DNA of 64,000 nucleotides from JBQQPY01 sp052258065 (GTDB taxonomy: Bacteria; Pseudomonadota; Gammaproteobacteria; Enterobacterales; Enterobacteriaceae): assembly GCA_052258065.1 (NCBI GenBank), contig JBQQPY010000002.1, positions 1,674,001 through 1,738,000 of the forward strand. Reading direction: 5' to 3'. How positions within the stretch are numbered: the first letter of the stretch is position 1; each line of letters starts with the position of its first letter. Below are positions 8,934 through 24,489 of this stretch, piece by piece. The position numbers were made by a program, and so were the translations under genes. The notes under the pieces were generated by a model. The model was not told where the DNA came from. It did not search any database and saw nothing but the letters and a program-made list of their open reading frames with translations.

Positions 8934-11506
8934 ATGCGTCTAGAGAATTTTGCTAATAAATTCCAGCTTGCTCTTGCTGATGCCCGCTCCATAGCCCTCA
9001 GGCGCAACAATCAATTTATTGAACCATTGCACGTGATGGTAGCTCTACTAAAGCAGGAAGGTGGTACTGTGCGTCCGCTGCTGCAATCCGCCGGCGTCAA
9101 TATAGTGCCGTTTATCAGCGCCGTCGAGAAAGCGTGCGAGCGCCTTCCGCAGGTAGATCGCGCTGGGGGCAATGTGCAGCCTTCGCAAGATCTGGTGCGC
9201 GTGCTGAGTCTGTGTGACAAGCTAGCGCAAAAACGCGCCGACAGTTTTATCTCTTCCGAACTCTTTATTCTCGCCACGCTGGAATCGCGTGGTATTCTGG
9301 TCGAGCTACTAAAGTCAACAGGTGTCACCATAGCGACGATTACCCAGGCGATTGAGCAAATGCGCAGCGGTGAGAAAATAAATAATCAAGAAGCAGAAGA
9401 TCAACGCCAAGCGCTGAAAAAGTTCACTATCGACCTAACTGAGTATGCCGAACAGGGTAAGCTCGATCCCGTGATTGGTCGCGACGAAGAGATTCGCCGA
9501 ACTATTCAGGTGCTCCAGCGTCGTACCAAAAATAATCCCGTTCTGATCGGTGAACCCGGAGTAGGTAAAACAGCTATTGTCGAGGGGCTAGCGCAACGTA
9601 TCGTTAACGGTGAAGTGCCCGAAGGTCTTAAAAAAAACCGTGTGTTATCGTTGGATATGGGTTTGCTAGTGGCCGGCGCGAAATACCGCGGTGACTTTGA
9701 AGAAAGGCTGAAAAGCGTATTGAGCGATCTGTCTAAGCAGGAAGGCAAGATTATTTTATTTATTGACGAATTGCATGCCATAGTAGGCGCCGGCAAGGCC
9801 GACGGTGCAATGGACGCTGGTAACATGCTAAAGCCGGCTCTGGCGCGCGGCGAACTGCACTGCGTAGGGGCGACGACGCTTGACGAGTATCGTAAATTTA
9901 TCGAGAAGGACGCTGCGCTGGAACGGCGTTTTCAGAAGGTCTTTGTCGCTGAGCCTAACGTAGAAGAGACTATCGCTATCCTACGCGGATTAAAAGAACG
10001 TTATGAGCTGCATCACCATGTACAGATTACCGACGCCGCTATTATAGTCGCTGCGACGCTATCTTATCGTTATATTGCCGACAGAAAACTCCCGGACAAG
10101 GCCATTGACCTTATCGATGAAGCCGCGTCTAGTGTTCGTATGCAAATCGACTCGAAGCCGGAAGAGTTAGATCGTCTAGAGCGTCGAATCATTCAACTAA
10201 AGCTGGAACAGCAGGCACTAAAAAAAGAATCGGATGACGCCAGTATTAAACAGTTAGCGATGTTTAATAATGAATTGGCGAAAAAAGAGCATGATTATTC
10301 TGAACTTGAAGAGGAATGGAAAGCTGAAAAAGCTTCTTTATCGGGTAGGCAGCATTTAAAAGCGGAACTGGAAAAGGCAAAAATTTCGATTGAGCAAGCG
10401 CGGCGCATCGGTGATCTGGCGAGGATGTCTGAATTGCAGTATGGGGAAATCCCCGAGCTGGAAAAACAGCTTGCGGCGGTATCGCAATCCGAAGGGAAAA
10501 GTCTACGGCTGCTGCGCAACCGGGTGACCGATATTGAAATAGCTGAAGTGCTGACGCGTTGGACTGGTATCCCGGTATCGCGGATGTTGGAAAGCGAGCG
10601 GGTAAAGCTACTGCGCATGGAGCAGGATTTGCATCAGCAGATTATTGGACAAAATAAAGCGGTGGAAGCGGTGTCTAACGCCATTCGCCGTAGCCGTGCG
10701 GGACTAGCGGATCCTAACCGGCCAATCGGTTCTTTTATGTTTCTCGGGCCGACTGGGGTCGGTAAGACTCAGCTATCTAAAGCGTTAGCAACATTCTTGT
10801 TTGATAGTCACGATGCGATGGTTAGTATAGACATGTCCGACTTTATGGAAAAACATTCGGTGTCGCGCTTGGTTGGCGCACCTCCCGGCTATGTTGGTTA
10901 TAATGAAGGGGTTATCTGACCGAGGCGATACGCCGTCGGCCTTATTCGGTGATCCTGCTAGATGAGATTGAAAAAGCGCATTCGGATGTCTTTAATATTC
11001 TGCTGCAGGTATTAGATGACGGACGTCTAACTGATAGCCAGGGACGTACAGTAGATTTTCGCAATACCTTAGTTATCATGACCTCCAACTTAGGATCAGA
11101 CATTATTCAAGAACGCTTCAGCCAGATGAACTATCAGGAAATGAGGGATGTAGTGCTTGAAGTGGTCAGCCATTATTTCCGGCCAGAGTTTCTTAACCGT
11201 ATCGACGAAGTTGTTGTCTTCCATCCGCTGAGCCGCGAGCATATCAACGAGATTGCGCAGATTCAGTTACGGCGTCTGTATCAGCGTTTGGAAGAGCTTG
11301 GGTTTACCGCCACTATCAGCGATGAAGCGCTGGCGCTACTTGGAAAATCTGGTTTTGACCCGGTTTATGGCGCACGACGGCTGAAACGCGCCATTCAGCA
11401 AGAGATCGAAAACCCGCTATCGCAGCAGATTCTGTCTGGTCAGTTTTTGCCGGGTAAACCCATTAAACTAGGGGTGCGGAACGAGCATATCCTCGCCAGC
11501 CAATAG
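8934..11506 (+). pseudogene. clpB: ClpB disaggregase, one frameshift
   Basis: Hexameric AAA+ chaperone that, with DnaK, extracts proteins from aggregates. The start at 8934 follows a strong GGAGGGAG site. Visible parts in order: N-domain, first nucleotide-binding domain with GEPGVGKT (about residue 206), coiled-coil middle domain, second domain with GPTGVGKT (about residue 605). At 10908-10911 the gene reads GAA followed by four G where the family sequence EGGYLTEA needs five; this shifts into a stop at 10917-10919 and gives a 661-residue product lacking most of the second ATPase domain. Restoring one G gives exactly 857 residues, the E. coli length, with no other damage. It may be a young pseudogene, a sequencing error, or (less likely with a G4 run) a slippage-tolerant gene. 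Confidence 0.9.
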
Positions 11507-11867
11507 TCTATGCCCCAGCGTGCAGGTGGGGGTTCGCCCGGTGATTCTTCCTTTCTTTACGCCTTGCCAGAGCTTTATATCGACCGTCTCTGCTGCCGTC
11601 TAATGCGGCATTAAACTATACTAATCTTGGTGATGTTTAATGCAGTAGCCAAGCGACTTAGTTTTAATGATACAATCTGTATTGAGAATAAAATCTCTGT
11701 GTCGCAACCCCCTCTTTCTTTTTTCTTTTGCTTATAACCATTTATGCTTACTTGGGTTAAGAATGGCGAATATGTAAGCAAAGATTCAACCATATATTTA
11801 TCATTAATGATGGCTTTTTGAATGTTATATTTCTTTTAAAAATTGCATTATCTATTGCGATTACAGG
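11507..11867. other. No recognisable gene
   Basis: Sequence after clpB becomes AT-rich within about 100 bp. Short open frames in it have no recognisable similarity. No clear terminator is seen. Confidence 0.35.
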
Positions 11868-12023
11868 TCTTGGCTTGGATTTTTTTTGATAAGAAAAGAA
11901 GATTGCGTATTTATTCCGCTGAGCAATTCTGTCTAATTTTTATTTTTTTACAGATAATTAAAGTAAACGCATGGCTCTTATTCATGTGAATAGATGCAAG
12001 TATCAACAAATCTAAGTTACGAC
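11868..12023 (-). repeat. MITE-1, copy 3
   Basis: Reverse-complement copy of MITE-1: internal landmarks CTCTTATTCATGTGAATAGA and AAGTATCAACAAATCTAAGT, with degraded ends. It lies just before the start of the IS481 relic at 12045. Confidence 0.55.
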
Positions 12024-12044
12024 TATGTTTGTGGGTATTTAGTC

Positions 12045-13565
12045 CCGGATGATTATATAGACCCTGGTCATACATTCTTTGCATGGCTAGATCTCTGCTG
12101 AGAAACATAGTAGAAAGTAAATATCATTATGATTAAATTTCATAGCTATATAACCATAATGCTCAGAATTAGAGTATCTCTTCGGGCAAAAATCAGGCCA
12201 GCGTTTACTTTGGCTAATCGCTATAACATTTCTGAATTGACTATTTCTAAATAGAAAAAGCGAGTTGACATCGAAGAGCATGGCGATATTTCCCATTGTT
12301 TGCAGGCGACGCTGTGGCCCACTCAGGAGGCAGGTAGCCATCTTCCTGCGGAAGATATGTTTCCCCACTCAACGATTTATGAGCTGTCATACGCGAATTC
12401 TTGAATTCTACTGTATCTTATTCTGGCTTAGATCGCGGTTTATGCAGGCACGAATGGGTGCGTTTGTGTGACGTAAAAGTCAAATTATAAATAATATAAA
12501 TAATTATTTTATCTGATTTTATTTTTAATTTTATTAAAAGCATGGAAAATTAAATTATTTCTTTTAAAAAATTAGACTGTTTTATGAACTTAAAAATCTG
12601 AGATTTTAAAGCTCAGGTGTTTTATCATATTTTGGTTTATTGTTTTCTGAGATCAAGAATTTCTGCGTTAAGGCGTAATGATTGAAGGAAAGTAATGTTT
12701 ATTGTTTTATTAACTTATAATTTATATTATTTAGTTAGCGTCTACGGGCCATCTGGTATCCTGGATGCTTTCAATGTTGCTACCAATAAACGCCGTCTGG
12801 GTATTGTAAGTCATAACGTGGGTTAAATCGATGCTCAAATTCAGTTAGATAGAAAGGCGTATAACTGTGTGGTATGTGCTTGTTATGGCGTTTGTGTAAT
12901 TCTTTAGTAGAGTATGCGTTTGCTTGAGTTTAAGTGTAGCCGAGTAAAATACATAATTAAGTTTAATTATAAATAGATTAATTAATTATAAGTTATTAAT
13001 TTAATTTATTTTTAATTTTTATTTGTTTTTTATATTTATTCTTAACTTAAATCTAGCATAATGTTTTAAAAGCTATGAGTCTGGTTGTCTTCATGTTGAC
13101 GTAAAATATCTTCCACGAATGCTGAATGAAACTTTATGACATTATCTTATTCCTTAATATAGAGAGGTCAATCTATTTAATAGCATCTTATCCGTCTTAA
13201 TAAAGTCAAGAAGGAAGCTAATGTGCGAGATCTCTTACGCGCCCTTAATCGAGCGGTCCCATAGCTATTCATCATTTACAGACGATTGAAAAGAGTTTAC
13301 AGATCGCCTTTTAGGCCCGCAAAAAGCGACCTAGCCACCGGAAAACATAAATTCTATATGCAGAGCTTGATATAAAACATCGTCTTAGTTTACTAGTGCA
13401 CGCATAAACGAATGGTATGGTCAAGCGATTTTGTACAAAAGATGTGTTAAAGTGTTTTTATTCCCATTCTGATAAAGAGCTTAAGAGCAGATTATACTAA
13501 TATGTTTAGCGCTAAAATCATAAACTTCCTCAATCAATATTAAATAGTAAACGCTATTGCGGTTT
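12045..13565 (+). mobile_element. IS481-family relic split by an AT-rich insertion
   Basis: The N-terminal half (12045-12470, with SELTISK-like helix-turn-helix and LFWLRSRF segments) and the C-terminal half (13055-13560, from KSYESGCLHVDVKYL to the VERF...IEDVLQS region) join if the block between is removed. Many stops. Inserted block: AT-rich repeat E that itself contains an IS1595 mini-element. Confidence 0.65.
12480..13055 (+). repeat. AT-rich repeat E carrying an IS1595 mini-element
   Basis: Repeat E sequence (GAACTTAAAAATCTGAGATT, TTTTATCATATTTTGGTTTA and downstream) runs to about 12725. At about 12726-12962 the minus strand encodes the IS1595-type transposase C-terminus, ending in the ATACATAATTAAG end. 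AT-rich repeat E then resumes. The whole block sits inside the IS481 relic, giving a three-level nest. Confidence 0.5.
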
Positions 13566-13811
13566 ATAAAATATTAGTATGTTACTATATTATTTAATAA
13601 AGAAACTATAATATATCTTTATCTAAGGATGCGCCTAATGTTTTCATCAGAGACATTGTCGCTATTAATAAATTGTTCGCCAGTTAAAAATTATTTTCAT
13701 TTAGTGCTTGCAACGGATCTAAAAGGCCTTATAATAAAGGCCTTCTAAATAAAAAATATCATTAAGTAAGCTAAAGGCAAAGCGATCCTGCTAATGCGAA
13801 AAAATAAAAGC

Positions 13812-13839
13812 TTGACTTTGTAGCAGAGAAACGTAGTAT
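13812..13839 (+). promoter_or_regulatory. rRNA operon promoter
   Basis: TTGACT at 13812-13817 and TAGTAT at 13834-13839 with a 16-base spacer, typical of rRNA promoters, followed by a G/C-rich discriminator (GCGCCGG). It lies about 180 bp before 16S. Confidence 0.7.
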
Positions 13840-13880
13840 GTATTTTTCGCGCCGGTAGAGAAAATATGCTCTAGGCCGTG

Positions 13881-13916
13881 TTCTTTAAAAATTTATCAGG
13901 CAATCTGTGTGGGCAC
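13881..13916 (+). promoter_or_regulatory. rrn leader boxA and 5' arm of 16S processing stem
   Basis: TTCTTTAAAAATTTATCA at 13881-13898 is a boxA-like antitermination signal. CAATCTGTGTGGGCAC at 13901-13916 is perfectly complementary to GTGCCCACACAGATTG at 15579-15594 downstream of 16S, forming the RNase III stem around pre-16S rRNA. Confidence 0.75.
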
Positions 13917-14015
13917 TCGCAAGACGATATCAATACAAAAAACATCAAGTCTTAAAAAGTGAGTAAACGAATGTTTATGTAAATGCTAGTTTTAGCTTTT
14001 TAAGCATCAGGCTTT

Positions 14016-15556
<1,541 letters not shown>

Positions 15557-16128
15557 CCTAAACGATACGTCAAGTGACGTGCCCACACAGATTGTCTGAT
15601 AGCCGTCAAAGCAGGGTCGATAACAGGCGATGGTATACTGGCCTGGCGAGTATGCCGTAGAGCAAAGGTTCAAGCAAAGTAACCGAGGCTCTAGCCGATA
15701 AAACTGTGCGTCCTTTTTAATTCAAGTGGCATCTCATATAAGAGATAACTCAGATACGCTTTTATTTGCGCTCCACTTATTAATCTAGGACCCGCCCCGA
15801 CGGTAGTAAAAATTGTACCCCCTCTCAAGGGGGCAGTTTGCTGTTGAATTCAAAGCGCGTTTCTAGTTTCAAGCGTGCAGAAGTATGGCTCTTTAACAAT
15901 CCGGAACAAGCTAAAAATTTGAAGCACATGCTGAAGTGCGAACTCAGTATGCAAGTCTCTCAAAAAAGCAAGCAAACCTGAGAATAACGCGTAAGCGTTG
16001 CTACTATGCCAAGATCCCGTCTAAAGCAGCTACTTAGCGCAATGGCGCAAACGCCTAGACGCGACGCTAAATTTTAGACGTTAAACGTTCAGCTCGTTAG
16101 AAAAGGTGTAGACAGCTCAGGGTTGTGA
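15557..16128 (+). other. 16S-23S spacer without a visible tRNA gene
   Basis: 572 bases. I find the 16S processing arm (15579-15594) and a boxA (GCTCTTTAACAAT at 15888-15900), but no sequence that folds as tRNA-Glu, tRNA-Ile or tRNA-Ala, one or two of which lie here in enterobacterial rrn operons. The rest shows no other feature. Confidence 0.6.
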
Positions 16129-19037
<2,909 letters not shown>

Positions 19038-19247
19038 ACAACACCTGAGCTGTTTAAAAGAGCGAGTATAAAAGCAAAAGTTAGCGGCAAAGCAATGCAT
19101 GTACTAGTGTATTGCGCGCAGTCAGAAATAACTTGTGTGCAAGAGACAAGCCCGTATTAGCAATGTTCCGGATAAAGCCTGACACTCATAAAATATGAAT
19201 TAGGCACGAAAAGTCTGCACGGCGGGAAGCAGTGCAGAAAACAAATT

Positions 19248-19367
19248 TGCCTGGCGGCACTAGCGCGGTAGTCCCACCTGATCCCATGCCGAACTCAGAA
19301 GTGAAATGCCGTAGCGCCGATGGTAGTGTGGGGTTTCCCCATGCGAGAGTAGGGAACTGCCAGGTAT
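19248..19367 (+). rRNA. 5S ribosomal RNA
   Basis: 120 bases, TGCCTGGCGG to GAACTGCCAGGTAT; the terminal helix pairs. Only a few substitutions from the enteric sequence. Confidence 0.96.
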
Positions 19368-19377
19368 CCAATTAGAA

Positions 19378-19407
19378 GCCTTCTGCGCTTGCAGAAGGCA
19401 ATTTTTT
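19378..19407 (+). terminator. Intrinsic terminator of the rRNA operon
   Basis: Stem GCCTTCTGC / GCAGAAGGC with loop GCTT, followed by AATTTTTT. It lies between 5S and tRNA-Asp, so the tRNA is read through or has its own weak start. Confidence 0.85.
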
Positions 19408-19500
19408 ATGAATATGCAGCAAGAGTCGAAATAAATATACAGAAGGGTTAATAGAATTTAACCTAAATTATGCTTATTAAGTGTTACGTCATAACTCGGT

Positions 19501-19576
19501 GGTGCGGTAGTTCAGTCGGTTAGAATACCGGCCTGTCACGCCGGGGGCGCGGGTTCGAGTCCCGTCCGCACCGCCA
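19501..19576 (+). tRNA. tRNA-Asp (GTC)
   Basis: 76 bases with encoded CCA. Acceptor GGTGCGG pairs with CCGCACC; the anticodon loop is CTGTCAC. Compared with E. coli, the third acceptor pair has changed on both sides (A-T to T-A) and the variable loop is one base shorter; both are compatible with function. It follows 5S as in the E. coli rrn operons that end in tRNA-Asp. Confidence 0.95.
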
Positions 19577-20002
19577 CTCTCATTCAACAAAGTCCCCAGC
19601 ATGTTTTCAAAGCCCCGCCATATTATTTTAATGCTTAAGCGCTAAGGGAATTATAACGTATCTGACTCTTCTTTTTTATTTTATCGAAAATTTGGAAATT
19701 ATAAATTTTTTACCTTTAAAGTGTATAGAAATGAATTATTTTATAAGCTCAGAAAGTAATATCTTAAATCTCATGCGTTCCATTATATTTAGAGATTTAT
19801 GTTTCCCTTGGCTCGAGGTTTCCTATGTTAAGCCGCAATGATTCTAATTTTAAGAAAAGCGAGAGCAATCAGGTTTACTTATAACTAAACAAGTATATTT
19901 ATAATGAAACTTGACTATGCGATTTTTCTTTGTCTTTGGACTTATTAACCGGATTTAAAGCCTATCTAGATAACGTCTTCTTATAAAGGGTGCTGCTAAT
20001 AA
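19577..20002. other. Repeat fragments between tRNA-Asp and fmt
   Basis: 19735-19890 is a copy of AT-rich repeat E. 19915-19985 is a short plus-strand fragment of the type-1 IS630 transposase (decayed LTGFKAYLDN region). rsmB and trkA, which follow fmt in enterics, are absent. Confidence 0.5.
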
Positions 20003-20953
20003 TTAATCCAGAAGTGTGCCAGGAATAAACCATTTTTGTCTTGAATTGAGTAAATCTTGGACTGGCATTGCTTTTTTACCTGCCGGCTGCAATCGAGTTA
20101 GTGCCAGAATGCCCTTGCTAGTGGCGATGTAAATCCCGTCCTTGTCCGCAGCTAGAATCGTGCCCAACGCACATGAAGCTGTCTGCTGGGAAGCAACGCT
20201 AGCAGTCCAGACTTTGATTCGGTGTCCCAACAGCCAGAAATAGCTGATGGGCCAGGGATTAAAGGCGCGGATGCAGCGTTCAAGCTGCGCTGCAGGCAGG
20301 CGCCAGTCAAGCCTAGCTTCTTCTTTGCTGAGTTTGTTCGCATAGGTGGTGAGTACGTTGTCTTGCGGCTCAGCTATAGCGCGGCGGGCGGCTAGCCCGC
20401 CGAGCGTCGTCAAGAGAGCGTCCGGTCCGATTTGCGCTAATTTGTTATACAACGAGGCGCTGGTGTCGTCGGGCCGAATAGCGCAGGTGGTCTGATGCAG
20501 TATGGCACCAGTATCGAGCCCGGCATCCATCTGTATAATCGTTACGCCAGTTTGGCTATCACCGGCCCACAATGCTCGCTGAATTGGTGCTGCCCCGCGC
20601 CATCGCGGTAAAAGTGATCCATGTACGTTGATGCAGCCAAAGCGCGGCAGATTCAAGACCGCCTGTGGGAGAAGCAGGCCATAGGCCACGACCACCATGA
20701 TATCTGCCTTTAAGGCTGCGACCAATCCCTGTTCTTCCGGTTTCCGCAGTGAAGAGGGTTGAAATATCCGTAGACTATGCCGATTTGCTAACTGCTTGAC
20801 TGGGCTGGGTGTCAAGCGGTTTCCGCGTCCTGCGTGCCGGTCTGGCTGGGTAAAAACGCCAACTATCTGTTGTTTAGCGCGAATTAGAGTGTCTAAATGG
20901 TGTGCGGCAAAGTCCGGTGTACCAGCAAAGATAATACGCAAAGAGTGGGACAC
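20003..20953 (-). CDS. fmt: Methionyl-tRNA formyltransferase
   Basis: Transfers the formyl group from 10-formyl-THF to initiator Met-tRNA, the first step of bacterial translation initiation. 316 residues (E. coli 315). The start is GTG at 20953, preceded by AGGA at good spacing and giving the family N-terminus SLRIIFAGTPDFAA. The Rossmann-type catalytic domain has N109, H111 in HGSLLP and D147 in the DAGLDTGA segment; the C-terminal OB-like domain follows. It lies 13 bp after def, its usual operon partner, and the matching initiator tRNA gene is at 53931. No damage is seen. Confidence 0.95.
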   Translation of the reverse strand: MSHSLRIIFAGTPDFAAHHLDTLIRAKQQIVGVFTQPDRHAGRGNRLTPSPVKQLANRHSLRIFQPSSLRKPEEQGLVAALKADIMVVVAYGLLLPQAVLNLPRFGCINVHGSLLPRWRGAAPIQRALWAGDSQTGVTIIQMDAGLDTGAILHQTTCAIRPDDTSASLYNKLAQIGPDALLTTLGGLAARRAIAEPQDNVLTTYANKLSKEEARLDWRLPAAQLERCIRAFNPWPISYFWLLGHRIKVWTASVASQQTASCALGTILAADKDGIYIATSKGILALTRLQPAGKKAMPVQDLLNSRQKWFIPGTLLD

Positions 20954-20966
20954 GATGATTCCTATG

Positions 20967-21491
20967 TTATTGGGATTGCTTTTCTGTTCGTGCGGCTATA
21001 CGCGCTACTTTCTCTACTTTTTGAAGAATGCGCTGACGTTTTAGCGGCGAGAGATAATCAATAAACAGCCTGCCGATTAGGTGATCCATCTCGTGCTGAA
21101 TACAGATTGCAAGCAGACCATCTGCCTCTAGCTCGAAGCAATTACCGTCGCGATCCAGCGCTCGTACTTTTACCTTTGCCGCCCGTGATATTAAGCCTCT
21201 TTGATCGGGAATCGACAGACAGCCTTCATCAATGGCGATCTCACCGCTTTTCTTCAGAAGTCTGGGATTGATCAGCACAAGGCGCTGTGCACGGTTTTCA
21301 GAGATATCAATAACGATGATCTGTTGGTGGATATCGACTTGGGTTGCGGCTAAGCCGATGCCTTGCTCTGCGTACATAGTTTCAAACATATCATCTACGA
21401 TGCGACGGACAGTGTTATTGGTATCGGCAATAGCTTTAGCTATTTTGCGCAACCGCTTATCTGGATAATGTATAATCTGTAATAATGACAT
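20967..21491 (-). CDS. def: Peptide deformylase
   Basis: Iron-dependent enzyme that removes the N-formyl group from new proteins. 174 residues (E. coli 169). All three metal-site motifs are present: GIGLAATQ (residues 44-51), EGCLSIP with C91, and QHEMDHL with H133, E134 and H137. First gene of the def-fmt pair. No clear Shine-Dalgarno is seen, and upstream dprA and smg are gone, so the promoter must lie in repeat-derived sequence. Confidence 0.95.
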   Translation of the reverse strand: MSLLQIIHYPDKRLRKIAKAIADTNNTVRRIVDDMFETMYAEQGIGLAATQVDIHQQIIVIDISENRAQRLVLINPRLLKKSGEIAIDEGCLSIPDQRGLISRAAKVKVRALDRDGNCFELEADGLLAICIQHEMDHLIGRLFIDYLSPLKRQRILQKVEKVARIAARTEKQSQ

Positions 21492-22689
21492 AGTAATTAA
21501 AATCTGTATTTAAGTATAAAACGATACTTGCTCTTATTTTAAACATTGTTGGTGCTGGATGAACCAGGCCAATATTTTACCTTTCTTAAAAATTTTATAA
21601 TAACTGATTTGTGAAAGGTATCTTATATCAAGAATCTTTCGAAAAGAATATGGTATTAAATACTAGAATATAGTATTTATTTGAAATAATTCATGTTTAA
21701 TTTTGTTAATATATTTATATATTTTAATAGAATGAAAATGTAAAATACTGATTAAGGTAATTCTTAATTATAGAGTTAAAGATATTCATGCAGTATAACT
21801 TTAAGCTCTTTATCAGAAGAAAGACAGTGGCTATGCAGCTGTTATAGCGGCTGCCATATCCCATCTAAATTAGGAATAAATATATAATTATTTATAGCTA
21901 GCTAAGGCTGATTGAATTGTGATTGATATCTGCTGATACTTGTATCTATTTACATAAATAAGAACGATCCTTTTTAGTGCAATTATCTATAAAAAATAAA
22001 AATTTACAGTGTTAGCTAGTGGTATAAATATGTAATCCTTTTCTTATTAACTAGTCTGAGCAATGACTGCTGATTACTTATAATTAAGTTATTACTATCG
22101 CTTTTTATTAAAACTAGAGTCATTGAAGATTCATGTAAAGCCGTCAAGCAAAGTAAAACAAATAAAAAATATGATGAAATATATGAGATTTAAGAGCTCA
22201 CGTTCTGAGTTTACAAAACAGTATAACTAAATATATAAAGAATTTATTTATAGTTTCCTGCTTTTGTTATGATAAGAAAATTAAGTGCGGAATGACGATT
22301 CCAGCACATCTTGTATCGTCTAGATATGCATGCGTTCATGCTTCTGTAATTTACCCGCCCCGAGCGAAATGCATGCAGCCTGGGGTATAACTTAATGTTT
22401 TTATGCTTTTTTAAATTGCTCATCTTTTAAAGAAAAAGAGCCTTGCAATGCGCAAAGCGCAGTTCTATAAAATATGACAAATGCTATGTTTATTATGCTT
22501 ATGCGGCGGCCCTTAACCCTGCCGTGCATCTATATAAGGATTGTTGACGTTTTTATGCTTTTAAGGGCATGGGTTCTGTCTCTCCGCATTGAAATTAGGA
22601 ACAAATAAAAAAATCAGTGAAACAAATAAAATAGATTAGTTACCTGATTGCCTATTCAACCTAAGCGAACCTAAGCTTATATTTTATAT
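21492..22689. other. Repeat-filled interval with no gene
   Basis: 21740-21855 is a minus-strand IS481 tail fragment, 21918-22064 a MITE-1 copy and 22060-22275 repeat E on the minus strand. 22280-22680 has higher GC (for example around 22350 and 22510), but I recognise no gene in it; it may be a decayed chromosomal gene. Confidence 0.45.
21918..22064 (+). repeat. MITE-1, copy 4
   Basis: Landmarks TGATACTTGTATCTATTTAC and TTCTTATTAACTAGTCTGAG; the inverted ends are worn (TTGTGATTG against CTGAGCAAT). Confidence 0.5.
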
Positions 22690-23640
22690 CGGATCATTAT
22701 ATTGATTTTTTCGCATACTTTCTTCATGACAGGATGGCGACTGAGGGATGTAATTCATTATGATTAGACGCCATAGTTAATTAAATGCAACACCTAAAAG
22801 TCGGAGCTACTCTTTAGACAAGTAACGAGCCGGTATCTACTTTGGCTCAGTGTTATGGTATATCTGAGCTGATTATTTTAAATAGCAAAACAAGATAGTG
22901 TTGAAGATCATAGCCATATTGCCGATTTTTCAGATGATACTGTTAGCTCGCTGAGGAGGCCTTAATCGTTCCTGCGAAAAACGCTTTTCTTCCACCGGGC
23001 GACTTATTAGTGATCGTACTCAAATTCTTGAACCCTCTCGTATCTTGATCTGGCCTGGATTGTTGTTCACATAGCTTTAGATTAGGAAGGTTACGCAATA
23101 TAACGGATTGAAACTAAAACAGAAGGCGTTTAAAAGATGTGCGCCTGCTTCCCTGTATGTTAAGATTCAATATCTTCTATAAATCCTAAATGAAGCCTGA
23201 TCACGTTATCTTTTCGTACGTGTAGGTAGACTGAGTTGATAGGTTTTTGTTCTTCGCTACAACGCTAAGACTGCTATAAAGATAAGACCGCGGCTAATAC
23301 ATGACGTCCCTCGTATAATCTCAGTTTAGTATTTTCCATGATTATTTATCTAGTACTTACAGACAATGGAAAAATTTAAAGATCTTCTTTTTGGCTTGCG
23401 AAAACGTTTAGTTACTGCGAAATGTAAATTTGACCGCTTATATGCAGAGTTTTTATATAGAACACTATCTTAGTCGAACGGTGTTTTCATAAACAAATCG
23501 TATCGTTGAGCGATTTTATAGGCACATAGAAAATGTATCGAAAAGCAATATTTCCAGTCTGGTAAGGAACTTGAAGTCACAATGCACTGACATATCTCGC
23601 TCTATACTCAAGAATTTTCTTAATCAGTACTAGACAATAA
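22690..23640 (+). mobile_element. IS481-family relic, near full length
   Basis: Followable from the MIIRRH start region (about 22760) through the helix-turn-helix segment, the YLHVDVKYL region (23150), the TDNGKE region (23360) and VERF (23500). Dozens of stops and small indels. Confidence 0.7.
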
Positions 23641-23879
23641 AACTCGATTATAGCCAACGAAATATCGGTATTGAATTAAATTTAAACTATTCAAAAAAAG
23701 AAAAATACTAGATTGTAAAATGTAATATCTATATATAGAAGTTAATATTATTTATTACCAGAATGATTAGCTATGTGTAAAGAGATTATATTGAGCCATT
23801 CTTAAGTATGATATTGTTTTATTTAAGGTAGTACTGCTTTTTTAGATAATATTATATTTAATTATGCGCTAATATATTA

Positions 23880-24240
23880 TAACAAGGCATTACTACCTAA
23901 TACTAATTGAAGCAATTCTTGATTGTAGAGCGATATATCAATGTAGTGTGTTCTCAAGCTCTGTGTCAGAATAGAAATGGTAGCCTTTCAGCATATCTTC
24001 TATATTCCCATTAAATCTTTCGATCATGCAATTTTTATGGGTGTATCGGTGAGCTAAGACAGCATTTTATGCTAAACTCTGAGTATAAGTGGTCAAATTC
24101 ATATTTCTCGATAGCTAAGTGTTTTTGCAGGCTAAAAGACAGTCTGTAAATTTTTTGTATTGTCTGTAAGTATTCAGATGAATAAGCATAAGACATGCTC
24201 AACTAAAAGCACGTAAAAACGTCGTGCATTAGAGCGCTTT
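23880..24240 (-). mobile_element. IS481-family relic, 3' third
   Basis: Minus-strand C-terminal transposase region and downstream end, truncated at an IS630 relic. Confidence 0.6.
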
Positions 24241-24480
24241 TTATTTATATGCTGTGGCTAATTTTTTTCTGAAGTCTATATGGTACATTCTTGCGGTTAG
24301 AACTGAAGATCGTGGATAATTAGATTGATTGATGTAGATAGCTCTACACGTGTAGCGGCGGATAGATATCAAATAGCGTCTTCTCTTGCGTTAGAGCAAT
24401 CAGTTCCGTAAGAGTAAAAGTTACAGTTTCGAATCTAGTATCTTAACACGAAAAAGTAGCGGTTTTAAGTATCTGTAGCT
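24240..24480 (+). mobile_element. IS630-family relic (type 1), 5' end
   Basis: Contains the type-1 start region (GGCTAATTTTTTTCTGAAGT) and the N-terminal helix-turn-helix codons (around 24310-24420), then is lost. Confidence 0.55.
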
Positions 24481-24489
24481 AGGGCTGAA

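Noticed and set aside
9011..10618. Three open frames of just over 100 codons antisense to clpB
   Set aside because: Shadows of the codon pattern of clpB; no ribosome-binding sites or similarity.
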